Source: Paraphysomonas bandaiensis
Taxonomy: Eukaryota > Chrysophyceae
Direction: 5' to 3'
DNA length: 64,000 bases
Assembly (NCBI GenBank): GCA_965644295.1
Contig: CBFFRP010000146.1
Location: forward strand, 1 to 64,000
Shown here: positions 20,628 to 31,448 of the stretch, piece by piece
Position numbering within the stretch: position 1 is the first letter of the stretch
Layout: each line of letters opens with the position of its first letter
Program-made: the position numbers and the translations under genes
Notes under the pieces: model-generated
What the model was told of the DNA's origin: nothing
Seen by the model: only the letters and a program-made list of their open reading frames with translations
The model's database searches: none

Positions 20628-20870
20628 CATACATACATACATACATACATACATACATACATACATACATACATACATACATACATACATACATACATAC
20701 ATACATACATACATACATACATACATACATACATACATACATACATACATACATACATACATACATACATACATACATACATACATACATACATACATAC
20801 ATACATACATACATACATACATACATACATACAGACATACAAACATACATACATACATACATACAGACAT
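20537..20870. repeat. (CATA)n microsatellite, about 330 bp
   Basis: About 80 copies of the tetranucleotide CATA, nearly pure apart from a CATATA step near 20551, a CTTA near 20596 and degenerate units at the right end. It lies between the minus-strand sulfotransferase (125 bp away) and the plus-strand CIA30-like gene (about 220 bp away). All strands stay open through it, so the long MYVC- and YIHT-repeat frames are artefacts. Confidence 0.98.
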
Positions 20871-21091
20871 GTACATTGTACATACCTACGAACCTACCTA
20901 CACACATACATACGCTGTACACGTAGAATACACACGCAAGCAGTGTTCTTGACCATATACACAGAGCAGCAGTATGGTGTACAGCTCTAGCTATATATGC
21001 AGCAGGTAGGGAGTGTATGCTGTCATAGTAATTAATCTTCTCCTCATCTAACCATACTATACACTTCATCATACAAATCACTCTCTAACAG

Positions 21092-21917
21092 ATGCGCTCT
21101 ATAGCCAAGAGATCATTCTCCAACTATCTAACTACAGTAGTTAATATGTTAGCTCGTCCTACTATGAAGTTTGATCCCTTCACTCTTTACGACGCCACAT
21201 CACCTGAGAATAAATACTGGGACGATGATTGGGAGTGTTCTTCTGATGCAGTGTATGACGGACCCTCTATATCAGAATTAATGTATGAAGCTGATGAGAA
21301 GGGGGATGATTTACCATATCTTCGATTTCAAGGGACAATGGATATGACCCGTAAGAAAGCATTAGAACTTGGTGTGACGGGTGGATTCTGTGCTATGAAA
21401 GGTGATGTTGATACTACAACTCAGTTGAAGGGATACAAAGGCTTGGAGATGATATATAGGAGTGGAACAAAGACGGCATGTGCGATTAATTTAACAATGG
21501 AAAATATGTCAGAGGAAGATGTTTTTCAGGTATCATGCGTGTATCCAGTACCTTACAGTGTTGTATTTACTCATAGAATACCATGATGTATTTGGTCTAA
21601 ATCTTATTTTTATTTACTTGTCAGACGAAGTTGGTCTTGATGAAAACCGAAGGCTGGACTAAGATGCATATACCCTTGGACAATTTCAGGTGGAAATATT
21701 GTGGCTCTTGTATGTATGATTTACTTTTTATCTATTTGTTCATATAACGTACAACTAAGTTACTCTGAACTAAGTCATTTCTTTTTCTTTCCGCTTACCT
21801 ACTCGTGCCAGGCTTACACTGATGGGGCAGCTACGACAAGGTCAAGGTCCATTGGACGAATGCAACATAGAGACATTTGGAATGATCATTACGAGTCATC
21901 GCGGTAATCAAATTTAG
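21092..21917 (+). CDS. CIA30/NDUFAF1-like complex I assembly factor
   Basis: Exons 21092-21529, 21625-21689 and 21812-21917 give 202 aa. The first 25 residues are basic and hydroxylated without acids (MRSIAKRSFSNYL...), as in a mitochondrial presequence. The body matches the CIA30 fold: FQGTMDMTRKKALELGVTGG, a GLEMIYRSGTKTACAINL strand pair, the GWTKMHIPLDNF step and a spliced end containing IETFGMIITSHRGNQ, comparable to the 'ie.iGi.i' strand. CIA30 proteins help assemble the membrane arm of respiratory complex I. The last intron (121 bp) is longer than its neighbours, and another acceptor would change the tail; the chosen one restores the conserved final strand. It diverges from the sulfotransferase across the (CATA)n array. 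Confidence 0.75.
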
Positions 21918-23175
21918 TGTGGTGGTGTTGGTGCATGATTATATCAATGGACTTCCACGTATATGTTATGAAATGCACCTGCATATTTGTTGCGTAATGC
22001 TTTGCATCAGGCCCCTTTCGTATTGATATTCATAAGGTCACAGTTATTCCTGAAGTTGACAGTGAATATACTGTACAAAGTTCCTATACTAGACCGAGTT
22101 TTCTTCGACTTCCCCAAGCGAGGAGTTTCCGATAGATTTAGTAATAAACAGTGTATGTATATTATCAGTATTGACTGATGTTTTAAATGCAATATTACGA
22201 TTAAATTACTGGAATATCTTAGCGCTTTAGCACGAGTGATATCGTGCTTACAGTAGGTTTTTGTGGAATCATAGCGTAAAAGCTTAAATGTATGATTGTA
22301 GAATATAGATAAAGCGGATATAGAATACTGAATATTGTATTGATATCATTGTATCTAGATGTACTCTCCGTCCATTTTTTAGGATCTCGAGTGCAGATGC
22401 TGCTTACAGAGTAGAAATAGAATTTCATCCCCATCTTGTATCAAAATAGTTTTTCCCAGAATTGGATTCAACTCCGAGAAAATATAGACGGTTCGAATAG
22501 AAACTATCTTCTATCTTGATTGTCAGATATTTGTGTTTAGTTTGGCTGTTTGTGAGCAATTAGAAGCTGTTGTGTTAAGACATTGATATTATATCCAGTA
22601 CTCAAAGAATACCGTAACGGTTATGATATTATTATGATAGCAATTATAGCAGTGAAGCGATATAAATCGACGGCACTGTTGTTCTACTTTCAAATGTTGA
22701 TAATTTGTATGTAATTTCAATATATTACACTATATTAGATTGTAGGGAAACCACAATGATGAGTTAACTTTCAAAAGCACCGCATCAAACATTTCAAGTT
22801 ATTTTCCATCTTTTGTCTGATGTAGAACATCATAATGGCGTCAGTGCAAGTGATCTATCATCATAACCAGAACTTCGAAAACAACACTGCAAGATCAGCT
22901 AGAAAATATGAAAATAAATATATTATATTTAAGTTAGTCATTTCCATACAACAATACTACTTATACTTGACTTGAAGGGCCTTCATCGACAATAGCAACA
23001 CCAGTCATGTCCACTGCAGCCTTAAACTCCTCCGTCGATACACCAGGTACGATCCTTTTGCCTCAAAAACGTTTTCTCTGTCCTCAACTTTCAGGCCTGG
23101 GGGCAGTAGTATATGTACAGAGGAGTGAATAGCAATAAGCCCCGATGACAAATAATAAAAGAGACCCCCTGAAAT
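21918..23175. other. AT-rich intergenic region
   Basis: No gene is supported. Short frames at 21987-22178 and 22219-22434 show no motif. Around 22980-23110 the minus strand carries an open phrase, VDMTGVAIVDEGPSS, which may belong to the decayed material next to it. Confidence 0.4.
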
Positions 23176-23367
23176 CTACTTGCTGTTTAAAAACTGGAAG
23201 AAGAATGGGGAGAGTATAACCAGTGCAGCGGGAGGGATCATCTCGTCAAGTGCAGGTCCTGCGACCATGGAAACACAAGTTTTGTGGTCGGCGTTAGCAT
23301 CAGGACGACCTTCACGAACACCTGAACTTGTATTCAACTGACGGCGGACCTCAACCACCACTTTCAT
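23176..23367 (-). pseudogene. Fragment of a V-type H+-pyrophosphatase gene
   Basis: Sixty-three codons on the minus strand read VVVEVRRQL...GVREGRPDA, then KTCVSMVAGPALDEMIPPAA and LVILSP. This follows the C-terminal part of membrane-bound proton pyrophosphatases, where EVRRQF, a Cys-Val-x-Ile step and (K/R)EMIPPxxLV occur in this order. Only this piece is present, a stop follows after the LSPFF helix begins, and no other conserved loops are seen nearby. It looks like a dispersed partial duplicate or a processed fragment. The functional gene would lie elsewhere. Confidence 0.6.
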
Positions 23368-23944
23368 ACCAATAAATCCTCACATAGCTCAGGTAAAGCA
23401 ACCTTAAGTACGTGTACTCCTTCAACTCAAACGCCTGAGCCACTGCACCAATAGCTTGCGATGGCTGTTCAGACACTGAACCATAAGCAACACGCAGCTG
23501 TTATAGGCCCCAATAGTCGAACACACAGTTGAATAGTGTAACTTGTGATTGATTATTTTGTTATCTCCAGCCATGCAATAAAGGAAACGGTGTTTAATAT
23601 CATATAATGGATATGCATGCATTGATGCTAATGATACAGATGAGTATCCTACTGGTGTGTATGTACAGTGTACTTAGCATGTACCCCAGTACTTGTACAA
23701 CTACACGTACAGAGTACCGGTACTGCTGTACAAGGAGTCTGTAAAATTGTTAAGGACAAAAATTGTAAATTTGAAATTTGTTCATAATAAAAAGCAGTAG
23801 GACTCTGATTCAATGTGGGGGGGTTCTATGCGGGCATAGGATCGTATTTCGAGTGGGTTGAACTGATGGATTGGTGTACGAAAAATTTACCTACTCTATA
23901 CAGTAGTAGGATATCGTATACTGTACAGTCGTACTATGGGCAAA
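23368..23944. other. Spacer rich in GTAC words
   Basis: No gene. 23640-23760 and 23890-23990 are dense in GTACAG/CTGTAC/AGTACT words, including the perfect 12-base palindrome AGTACCGGTACT near 23715. Confidence 0.4.
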
Positions 23945-24154
23945 CTACAGTATGATATCATATGTAGGACTGACTGTACTGTAATGTATAGAAAGGGGCG
24001 TAGAGGTGTCTAAATGTCCATATATTCCCAATTCAGTTCTGAACTGACTAGACAACACCCTCCTCAACACTCCGTCATCCCACACGTAAATGTCCATCAC
24101 AGAGGGATAATTATCACCAATATTTGTAATTAAACATACAGTATCTACCCTCAT
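23945..24154 (-). CDS. Possible small protein or first exon, unknown
   Basis: A 69-codon frame starts 39 bp from the divergent gene at 24193. The sequence (VCLITNIGDNYPSVMDIYVW and on) looks like ordinary folded protein, not repeat translation, but I recognise no family. It could be a genuine short gene, a first exon whose splice partner I cannot find, or chance. Confidence 0.2.
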   Translation of the reverse strand: MRVDTVCLITNIGDNYPSVMDIYVWDDGVLRRVLSSQFRTELGIYGHLDTSTPLSIHYSTVSPTYDIIL

Positions 24155-24192
24155 TCAGCTGCCGTATCTCTCATGTAGTTAATTCATCAGAG

Positions 24193-24700
24193 ATGTCTTG
24201 GAGGAGTGCTAAAACATCACCATCACCTGACGAAATCATTCATCAGTCATCTTTATCAACTGGTATAGGGAGTATGTGTAGCAGTAGCTCGTATTCCCCT
24301 ATTAACAAGAGGGTTAGCTCTGTCGGTATGGACCTTATCATACATACATATGACTATGACTCATATGACACCTCGCAGGCTCAGTGTGGACATTAGAAAT
24401 ATCTAATCTTAAAGAATGTGGATCTGTATTTGAAGTGAGCTCTCTACGTCAATATTACTATATATTGATCACATATCGACGTAGGTTGTGACTTGTCTGC
24501 GTCGGATTGAAGAGGTCCTCAATGACATCGACCCATTTGATATACTGAGGTACTGCAAGGCGGACTTCGAAGGAGCCCTCCGGGTGCTGCGGAATAATGG
24601 GCTTCCTATAACGGAAAAATTGTCGAAAAGTTTCATCGCGATGATGGTGAAATACTTCGATGAGGTGCTTAGTGACTTAATCCTGTCTACCGATGAGTAA
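24193..24700 (+). CDS. Small helical protein, unknown
   Basis: Exons 24193-24325, 24379-24434 and 24485-24700 give 134 aa. The introns are 53 and 50 bp with standard GT and AG borders, and the frame is kept at each junction. The first 40 residues are Ser-rich and probably disordered. The rest is predicted helical and contains RRIEEVLNDIDPFDILRYC and a KLSKSFIAMMVKYFDEVLSD helix. No family is recognised. Its TAA stop overlaps the ATG of the next gene within ATGAGTAA (24693-24700), so the two may share a transcript, or an unrecognised splice may fuse them into one protein. Confidence 0.55.
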
Positions 24701-25490
24701 TCTGTTGCAACAGTGTCGCCTCTGGGTTCTTCCCGAGATTATTCTTCAGGAAATATTTTTAATGCTTCCCGTCGATGAAATTGGTGTGATACCATCAGTT
24801 TGTTCGTACTGGAAGACACTGTACACATCTGATGTTGTATGGAAGGTACAATAGCGATATACAATGATTAACTCAAGTTAACTCCTCAATTTTGTGTAGA
24901 CTCAATATGCTTCTAAGTTCCTCCTTTCAAACCCAACTTCAGCCCCCTCCGAAGCGGTTAGCAGATTTGGTTATTGGTCCTTGTTCCGCGATCGCCTTGC
25001 GGACCCACACACCGGGGACGTGGTAGAGGTCGCTTGGAGAGGAAAATTCCGCCTAGAGGGACAAGATGTGTATCAAGGACTCGCCTGGTGGGTAGCTACC
25101 GTGGTGGATCATCGACCACCTTCACGGTACAAGATTCATTATCCTGGATGGGAGGAGCGCTGGGATGAGTGGGTGGATCGACGCAGACTACGCTGGGGGT
25201 CGCAAAAAGATCTCACCACCCGGCTGGGGGTAAACGATCCAATCGAGCTGTGGTGTTGTGGATTGAGTGTCCCTGGTGCGTGGCTGGAGTCAACTGTGAA
25301 GAAAGTTCGTCGCGGTCAGTACTGTGTATTGCGAGCGCAATCGTCCGGCTCTGTGTGGGTTACAAGAGATAGGATCAGACCACGACGACGTAAGAGAACT
25401 GGTTCGTCGAACGACAGTGTTACCGATATCGTTCCTCAAACTATATCTGGACAGATGTGTTTTCCCGGGGGAAGATGCTCTGTGATGTAA
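24693..25490 (+). CDS. F-box protein with chromo-barrel/Tudor-knot domain
   Basis: Exons 24693-24845 and 24900-25490 (54-bp intron) give 247 aa. Residues about 11-50 are an F-box: LPEIILQEIFLMLPVDEIG followed by VCSYWKTLY and VWK. This motif binds Skp1 in SCF ubiquitin ligases. Residues about 85-165 form a chromo-barrel/Tudor-knot with WWVATVVDH, YKIHYPGWEERWDEWV and a following R-x-R-R-L, as in MRG15/MSL3-type proteins that bind methyl-lysine or nucleic acid. The tail is basic (RPRRRKR), perhaps a nuclear signal. The combination suggests a nuclear SCF adaptor that recognises chromatin. The start codon overlaps the stop of the upstream gene. Confidence 0.75.
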
Positions 25491-25769
25491 ATAAAGAAGT
25501 GTCTGCCCCCCCAAATGCCATTAAGCGAAAGGTGCCTTGTTATATACTTCGTCCGTTAGCATGGGTAACTCTAGTTGTTATATTATGTATAATTGCGTGT
25601 GAGTTGATATATGACCAACATTTGTAGCAATATATGATATATAGATATATCTGTGCGTTTATATTTTTATTGACAAGTTATGTCTGACCATTTGAAATAT
25701 TGCATATAATATCAACCCATAATAATTCAAAGAGAATTACAGCAACTCACGAAATCAATATACCGTGCA

Positions 25770-26135
25770 GAAAGAATGGGATTAGTGTGGTACAAGGGAC
25801 ACTAATAAATGTCACTTGAGTAGACGTCTTTGGGCCTTGACGAATAAACAGGCATCCGGGAATGGGCTTACCTCAATGGCTAGCTCACCTTAAGGACAAA
25901 GAGCGTCGCACAAGCAGCCTCCGTAACGTCAAATAGTAGGATATTAGTATTAAGTAATAAGTACTAGATAGATTTAACACTTACATGCCTCTGGTTGTAT
26001 AAAAAAGTATAAAAAGATAAAATTACGCTGGCGATGTAAAATTACGTATGACATAATCGTGTATGAAATTACTATAACCCGTCTAGTCGGACGACTTAAC
26101 TTTTATTCAACGATCTAAGTGGTGAAATGAGCTAA
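25770..26135 (+). repeat. Solo LTR-like relic, second copia subfamily
   Basis: The right end (CCCGTCTAGTCGGACGACTT, then CAACGATCTAAG and GAAATGAGC) aligns with the end of the intact copia LTR, including the ATGAGC start-codon context. An AAGTATAAAA TATA-like word lies about 100 bp before the end. A central part with GCACAAGCAGC and AATAGTAGGATAT recurs near 42.48-42.53 kb. The left edge is not defined. No internal sequence follows, so it is a solo LTR or a truncated copy. Confidence 0.55.
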
Positions 26136-26469
26136 GTCTAAAGTCTAAATATCAGTGGGTAATCCTTGTTTAACGATAGCTGATAGCGTAATGGGACTGG
26201 TGCTCATGTGATCTTAATGATTAGAAACAACTTACCCTCCTTTTGTGTAAAACTATTAAAGGAATACGCTATACTACTATATTCCAATATTACCGATAGG
26301 GCGAATATTATTTCAATACATGGCGTTATTCCCTAGCCCTGTTTTGTGCGATACACAAGCAAGGTTTTATATCCACAGCCCATAAAAAGTATGTATTAAC
26401 CCTAACCTGAGAGCAAAAATGTGGAAGAAACAAGAATATTATATTTATATTTTCATCCAAACCATATAA

Positions 26470-27637
26470 CTAATCTTCCAATTCATCATCACCAGTACTG
26501 TCGCCTCTTAAATAAGAAATATGGGGGGTAGGGCTGGCCGACTTTCCTCGCCACGTCTCATACATAGCCACCAGTGCAGCAGCTGCACCGAAAAGACCTA
26601 CATAAGTGTCTGATAGACGAAATCTCTTTCCAAGTACAGTCTCCCAAACCCGAGCATAATTCCCAGAAACAAGGGTATTCAGAGCATACTACGGACAGTT
26701 GTTTTAGCAGGTCAATAAAACACATCTCGTACGAGTTTCCACACTACAACAGCACGACAAACGGTACACACAGCTACTACACTTATCTCACCTTAAGGAA
26801 CTCAAGATTAAATTGGGTCTGCATGCTTTCTAGCTTCTCCAGATGAGACTCCAGGTAGTCAAGACTGAAGGTAGTCGGCACGGGGTTGTTAAGGGCACGG
26901 TATATGTGTTGCGCATTTTTCGCCTAATAAATACTCAGATATGGTCGGTACCGTTGATATAAAATGCACTGTACCTGACAACTTTCTGTGGACGAGCTTT
27001 CTTGTTGTTGATGAGCCTGGAGCCGCGCGATTCTCCATTTCACGCTCGCAATCATAATCAGATGATGTTTATATTTTAACACCAGTGAAGCTAGTCCAGA
27101 CAATTCAGCGAGGAACCAAGTAATATCACATCTTGACTCGCAGTGACTAGTACTAATACTTGGTACTAGCCCCGAAGATTTGAGTAATAACTTGTTATCG
27201 TAGTAATAAAAGGCAATCTATAGGAATGGTAAGAGATGCATCATATAACAATACATATATTACGTAGAACAATTCTTCCAACATTTTAAGAATCAAAACA
27301 GATGGCTCTTGATCACTAGTATCAATATCAAAATTCATTATTCTCATGAGAGCAGAGACGCTATTGAGTGATTTAAGTATCCTGAAAGCCTTTCGTGACA
27401 TGCGTGCAATATCTCCACTTCTTCGTAGTGCTGTAAGTGATTCTTCAGATAGAGATGTTCCATAGAAGTCTAATAGCATCTTAGTGCCATACTGTACGAC
27501 CTGTGTATATGTTATTACTGATATGTCCCATATGTGTGTATGTATGTGTGTATGACCTTCATGCTCTTGTCACGGAACCCTACATCAGTTGAAACCCTTG
27601 TCCATGATGAGAAACTAGATGATCTGCTTGAATCCAT
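26470..27637 (-). CDS. PEX11: Peroxisomal biogenesis factor 11 (PEX11)
   Basis: Five exons on the minus strand (27637-27557, 27500-27264, 27217-26975, 26923-26792, 26688-26470) give 303 aa. PEX11 proteins bend and elongate peroxisomal membranes before fission. The spliced protein starts with a Ser-rich segment, then a KVVQYGTKMLLDFYGTSLS helix that corresponds to the family's 'kllqY..r...' start. The hallmark SRKAFRILKSLNSV ('RKxfRl.K') follows. Then come EELFYVIYVLLYD/FYYYDN-type membrane-proximal helices and a C-terminal TYVGLFGAAAALVAMYETW hydrophobic segment. I chose the ATG at 27637. The frame is open further upstream to 27769, but that stretch looks like leader sequence. The last intron (103 bp) is longer than the others. 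Confidence 0.8.
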
Positions 27638-28119
27638 ATGTAGGTGGAGTGGAGTGGAGGTTATTATTGTAAGAGTGGTTGAATAGATATTGAAATCAAT
27701 GCCTGTATATGGCAGTGTTGCTCTATATGCATAGCACACTGATGTACCAGACGCCATGTGATGATGCATATGTACTCATACATTCACTCCTGCTGTACAC
27801 TATAGATATATATACATATATAGTCATACCACATAGCGTACCTGCCTATTAATCGTACCTACCTGTACAGTACATACTGAATGTATTCTAGACTTTCGAA
27901 AAGCTGGGATTTTCACACCTTTCTGGATGTAAAAATTGGGAATTTCTACTGAAAACCTGTCATTCTCCTGTGTATATGTACTATTACGGTTACTGTATAT
28001 GGAACTGGAGATGAGCTGGAGCTGCATGGAAGTCATACATATCATTGTCATCCTTATTCCATTACTATTCATATATAATCAAAGCCATTTGAGTATCTGG
28101 AGCAGTATCTGGTCAGCAG
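27638..28119. other. Divergent promoter region
   Basis: Sequence between PEX11 (-) and the coiled-coil gene (+). TATATA-rich words lie at 27805-27825. Open frames here have no motif. Confidence 0.4.
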
Positions 28120-30733
28120 ATGTCTCGGTCTAATGCTCAAGTGGCCCGCAATTTACGCGAAAGTAAGCTCTATAATATATATATCTTCCAATGTGTTAAC
28201 TATGAAACTATCGTTGCATAGACGAGTCAATGCGTACAAGGAAAGCTATACTTAAGGCTGGAGGTAATACTCTATTGACTATACGAATAGATCTCGTCAG
28301 GAATGTCTATAGGGTCGGCGAGAGGACAGGCGGCCGCTGCACTGGAAGCTGCTCGAGCAGATGAGGCTATACTGAAGGTATGTAGAAGATATGAGCACAT
28401 ACGTACATATATATACGTACATATACATATTGTATTCAACTGTATTGTATTAGAAAGTCAGCGACCTGAAAAATTTTACGAAGAAAAGTAAAGCAAATAA
28501 GAAACAGATGTCTGATAAGGTTGGCGTTATTCTTTTTCTTTGTTTGTGTGATCAGTACATAGAGTGAATGGATGCAGGGCGAGATGTATCTACGCAATCA
28601 GGCATCAGTAAGTTTGGAGTCTTAGAGAGTTTTTGTCACATGATGATTTCATTCTTTTTCAGCGTGTGGAATCCGATATGGCATCTCTGCTACAGAAAAT
28701 AGTCGTGAGTGCGTTGACTTGTGGAGGTGGTCCTAGGCAGGGCGGACAAGATATACACATAGCCTCACTTGGACAGCACGTAGAGCAGTACGAATCTGAG
28801 CGAGCCAACAGAGAAGAAAACCAAAAGATTCTAATGGTTCAACTGCAAGAGATAAAGAGCATGCTCCAGCGCACTAAAAATGCAGTCAGTGCTGCGGCCA
28901 GGGGTCCTACAGGTGTGTTCATTAGAGTTTTGTGATGAGTATGAATCACATGGATGAATTAGATGATGCAACGATGAGTGCAGCGGAGGAAAAACGCAAT
29001 GTGGCTGTTGCAGTGTTTGCAGATGTACTCATCAAGGTATGATTACTTTCCCATATTTGTGTGTAATGTACGTGCATATCAGGTAAAAGATAGTCATGCA
29101 GAGTCCGGAAAGGCTCTGGCTGAGGAGGCTAAAAGGCTACAGACGGAGGTAGACGCCTCTGTTTCGCATTTGTGCGAACTGCAGGCCGAGTACCGTCAAC
29201 TCAGGCACAGCTCCAGAGTGGCTGAAGAGCTACAGGCGAAGGATACAGATACGGTATGTAGATCGTCAACGTGAAAGTGTGTGTTACAATTTTGTAGGCA
29301 ACGGTTTTAGCCCTATTGGATGAGTGGCGTCAAAAGGTTAGATATTTTCATTCTATATCCCGTGTGTGATTTATACGAATTATTCCCAGCTATATAGCTG
29401 CGATGACGAGTTACACACCGCTCTTGAGGTGATCGCACAGGATCGTGAGCTTATACACAGTCAGTACTGTAATAAGGTGTGTATTTCTGTAACCATTGTG
29501 GGAGTAAAATCTTTGTAGTGTGAAGTGGACCCATCAAAGCCTTATGGAAGTTGGTCCGAAGAGGACCACAATATCTTCGTGAAGGTTTGTATGTAATGTT
29601 TGTGCATTTTATACCTGGTTTATTCCATCGACAGGAAATCAAAAGGTCCCAAACACAGGGTCTACAGCGACACAAGCTATCTGCAGCATTGGCATCACAA
29701 CTTCCGCATATGTCTCATGCGCAGATTTCTTCACATGAGGATTGGTATCGCTCGATGCGGTCTTTACAAGACCGTAGACGAGCTGCAACTCAAGCACACG
29801 AAACGAATCGGGAGGAACTGCTGCGACAGGCACGAGAGAGTCTTCAAAATGCACGAGAAAAGGCGGAGGAGGAAGAGCGGATAATGAGAGAAAGGGAGCG
29901 ACATGAGAAAGCGAGGTAGTGTTTGTTTGGTCATACCTGGCGTGGATATTTTATGTACGAGTGGCAGGGCGGAACTACACCTAGCGCTTAATATACAACG
30001 TGCCGAGCGTGTTAAAGAAATGGAGTCTCGCCTTGCTGAAATTGAACAGCTCCGCATGCAGGTTAGTCATTGATGCAATGTCTTTTATATTTTGAATTTC
30101 TGTTGTTGAATAGGCAGATGAGGAAAACAGGAAAGAGGAAGAGCGGCGAGCTGAAGAGGTGCGCCAAAAGAAGGCTTTGGTGGAAAAGTTCCGAGCAGAT
30201 AGGGAAGCATTTGAGGCGGCTCAGCGTCGGCAAGCTGAAGAAGCGGCAGCAGCAGAAGCTGCTGAGAAAAAGAGACGTGTGGAGGAAGCTAGGCCTCACG
30301 TTGAGCAACGAGAGGCACTCCGACTGAAAAAGATAGAGGAGCAAAGACGGAAGGAGAAAAAACATTTAGAAGAGGAGGCCAGGCGTCTGGATATCCTGAA
30401 CAAACTGGCCGAGCAGGTATGCTGCTTTGCCTAAAACATGTATATTGTAGTGGTTTCTTATAGTTTATTGAATAGGTACCATACTGGGATGCGTTGCAGG
30501 CAGCAGAATCAAAGTTAGACCATGTCACGGCTGCTGTCGAGGCACAGAAGTATCAAAAACCTGAAGAAGTATCGAGGGGACATCTCTCGATGAACGGTTT
30601 TACTGACCAGAAACTGTTTAAGGATGCCAGATTTAGACTTGGACTAGCGCTTAGAGAAGCTGGGGTGCATCAGTCTGCTGCCGCAGCGGCTGTAATCAGT
30701 AGCTTGCATCCGAGACAACAAGCACCTTGGTAG
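28120..30733 (+). CDS. CCDC148-like coiled-coil protein
   Basis: Fifteen exons can be joined: 28120-28162, 28222-28263, 28301-28377, 28454-28519, 28578-28607, 28663-28912, 28963-29036, 29083-29253, 29298-29336, 29390-29476, 29519-29584, 29635-29915, 29962-30061, 30114-30416 and 30476-30733. They give 628 aa with phase kept throughout. Long charged coiled coils cover roughly residues 100-260 and 390-545. The spliced YGSWSEEDHNIFVK near residue 304, a QRHKLSAALASQLPHMS phrase with a following HEDW, and the tail FTDQKLFKDARFRLGLALRE resemble the animal coiled-coil protein CCDC148. That family is conserved mainly in ciliated eukaryotes, so a flagellar or basal-body role is possible, though its biochemistry is not known. 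Exons are very short and introns 37-76 bp. The two smallest exons (30 and 39 bp) are the least certain. Confidence 0.7.
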
Positions 30734-31448
30734 AATGGGGTTTTGTTACCAAATCATATTACATATTTGCATGTATTGTATATATACTCGCCAGCTTTTT
30801 AATTGTAGAGTAAATAACATATTCCGTACGTACAAATCTACGACTTTGGCATATCATACATAAACGTCAATGTATCTTATACCACATCCTGCTGCTGGTG
30901 ATTTCATATATTTCAATTCTCACTTTATACACATTGTGTCTCTCTATATCTATACACGGATATCGCGGTAAGCGTAGAAGTAGGAAGAACTGGAGTTTCA
31001 GCAGGCGGATTTGGTGGAGATGGTGAAGTAGGTTTAATTTTCCTTAGCTTCTAGGCATACCTCTAGTTGCTTGAGCACGTACTGTACCCAGGAAGGGGGC
31101 ACTGGAAGCACTAGCAACAACGGTGTTCTGCTTATCCTCAACAACTTGTTCATCGACAACAGTTTGTATAGCTCAGGCAACACTTCATATTACTTGACCA
31201 CAACCTCATGGTAGAAGGAAGCACACAAGAAAATACTTATTGACATATATATAGTTTTATTTTTCCTAACAATGAGAAACGGTATATTCATCTGGAGTGG
31301 TAAGACGTCAAGACAATTGATTTCTAACATGTAAGGGTTTTACATTGATTATGACACTCTGATATAAGAAATACTTAACTTAAGGATAAATTTTCATATA
31401 TTACATGAGTTTAATGGAAATAAATAAAATTCCTGTCGATACATACGC
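30734..31448. other. Convergent 3' spacer
   Basis: The region lies between the coiled-coil gene (+) and the hydrolase gene (-). Around 31060-31210 the minus strand has an open phrase with ASASSAPFLGTVRAQATRG that looks like a decayed coding remnant. It is too short and broken to call. Confidence 0.35.

Noticed and set aside
20448-21081. Long open frames with YIHT or MYVC repeats on both strands
   Set aside because: They are translations of the (CATA)n microsatellite, which has no stop in any frame.
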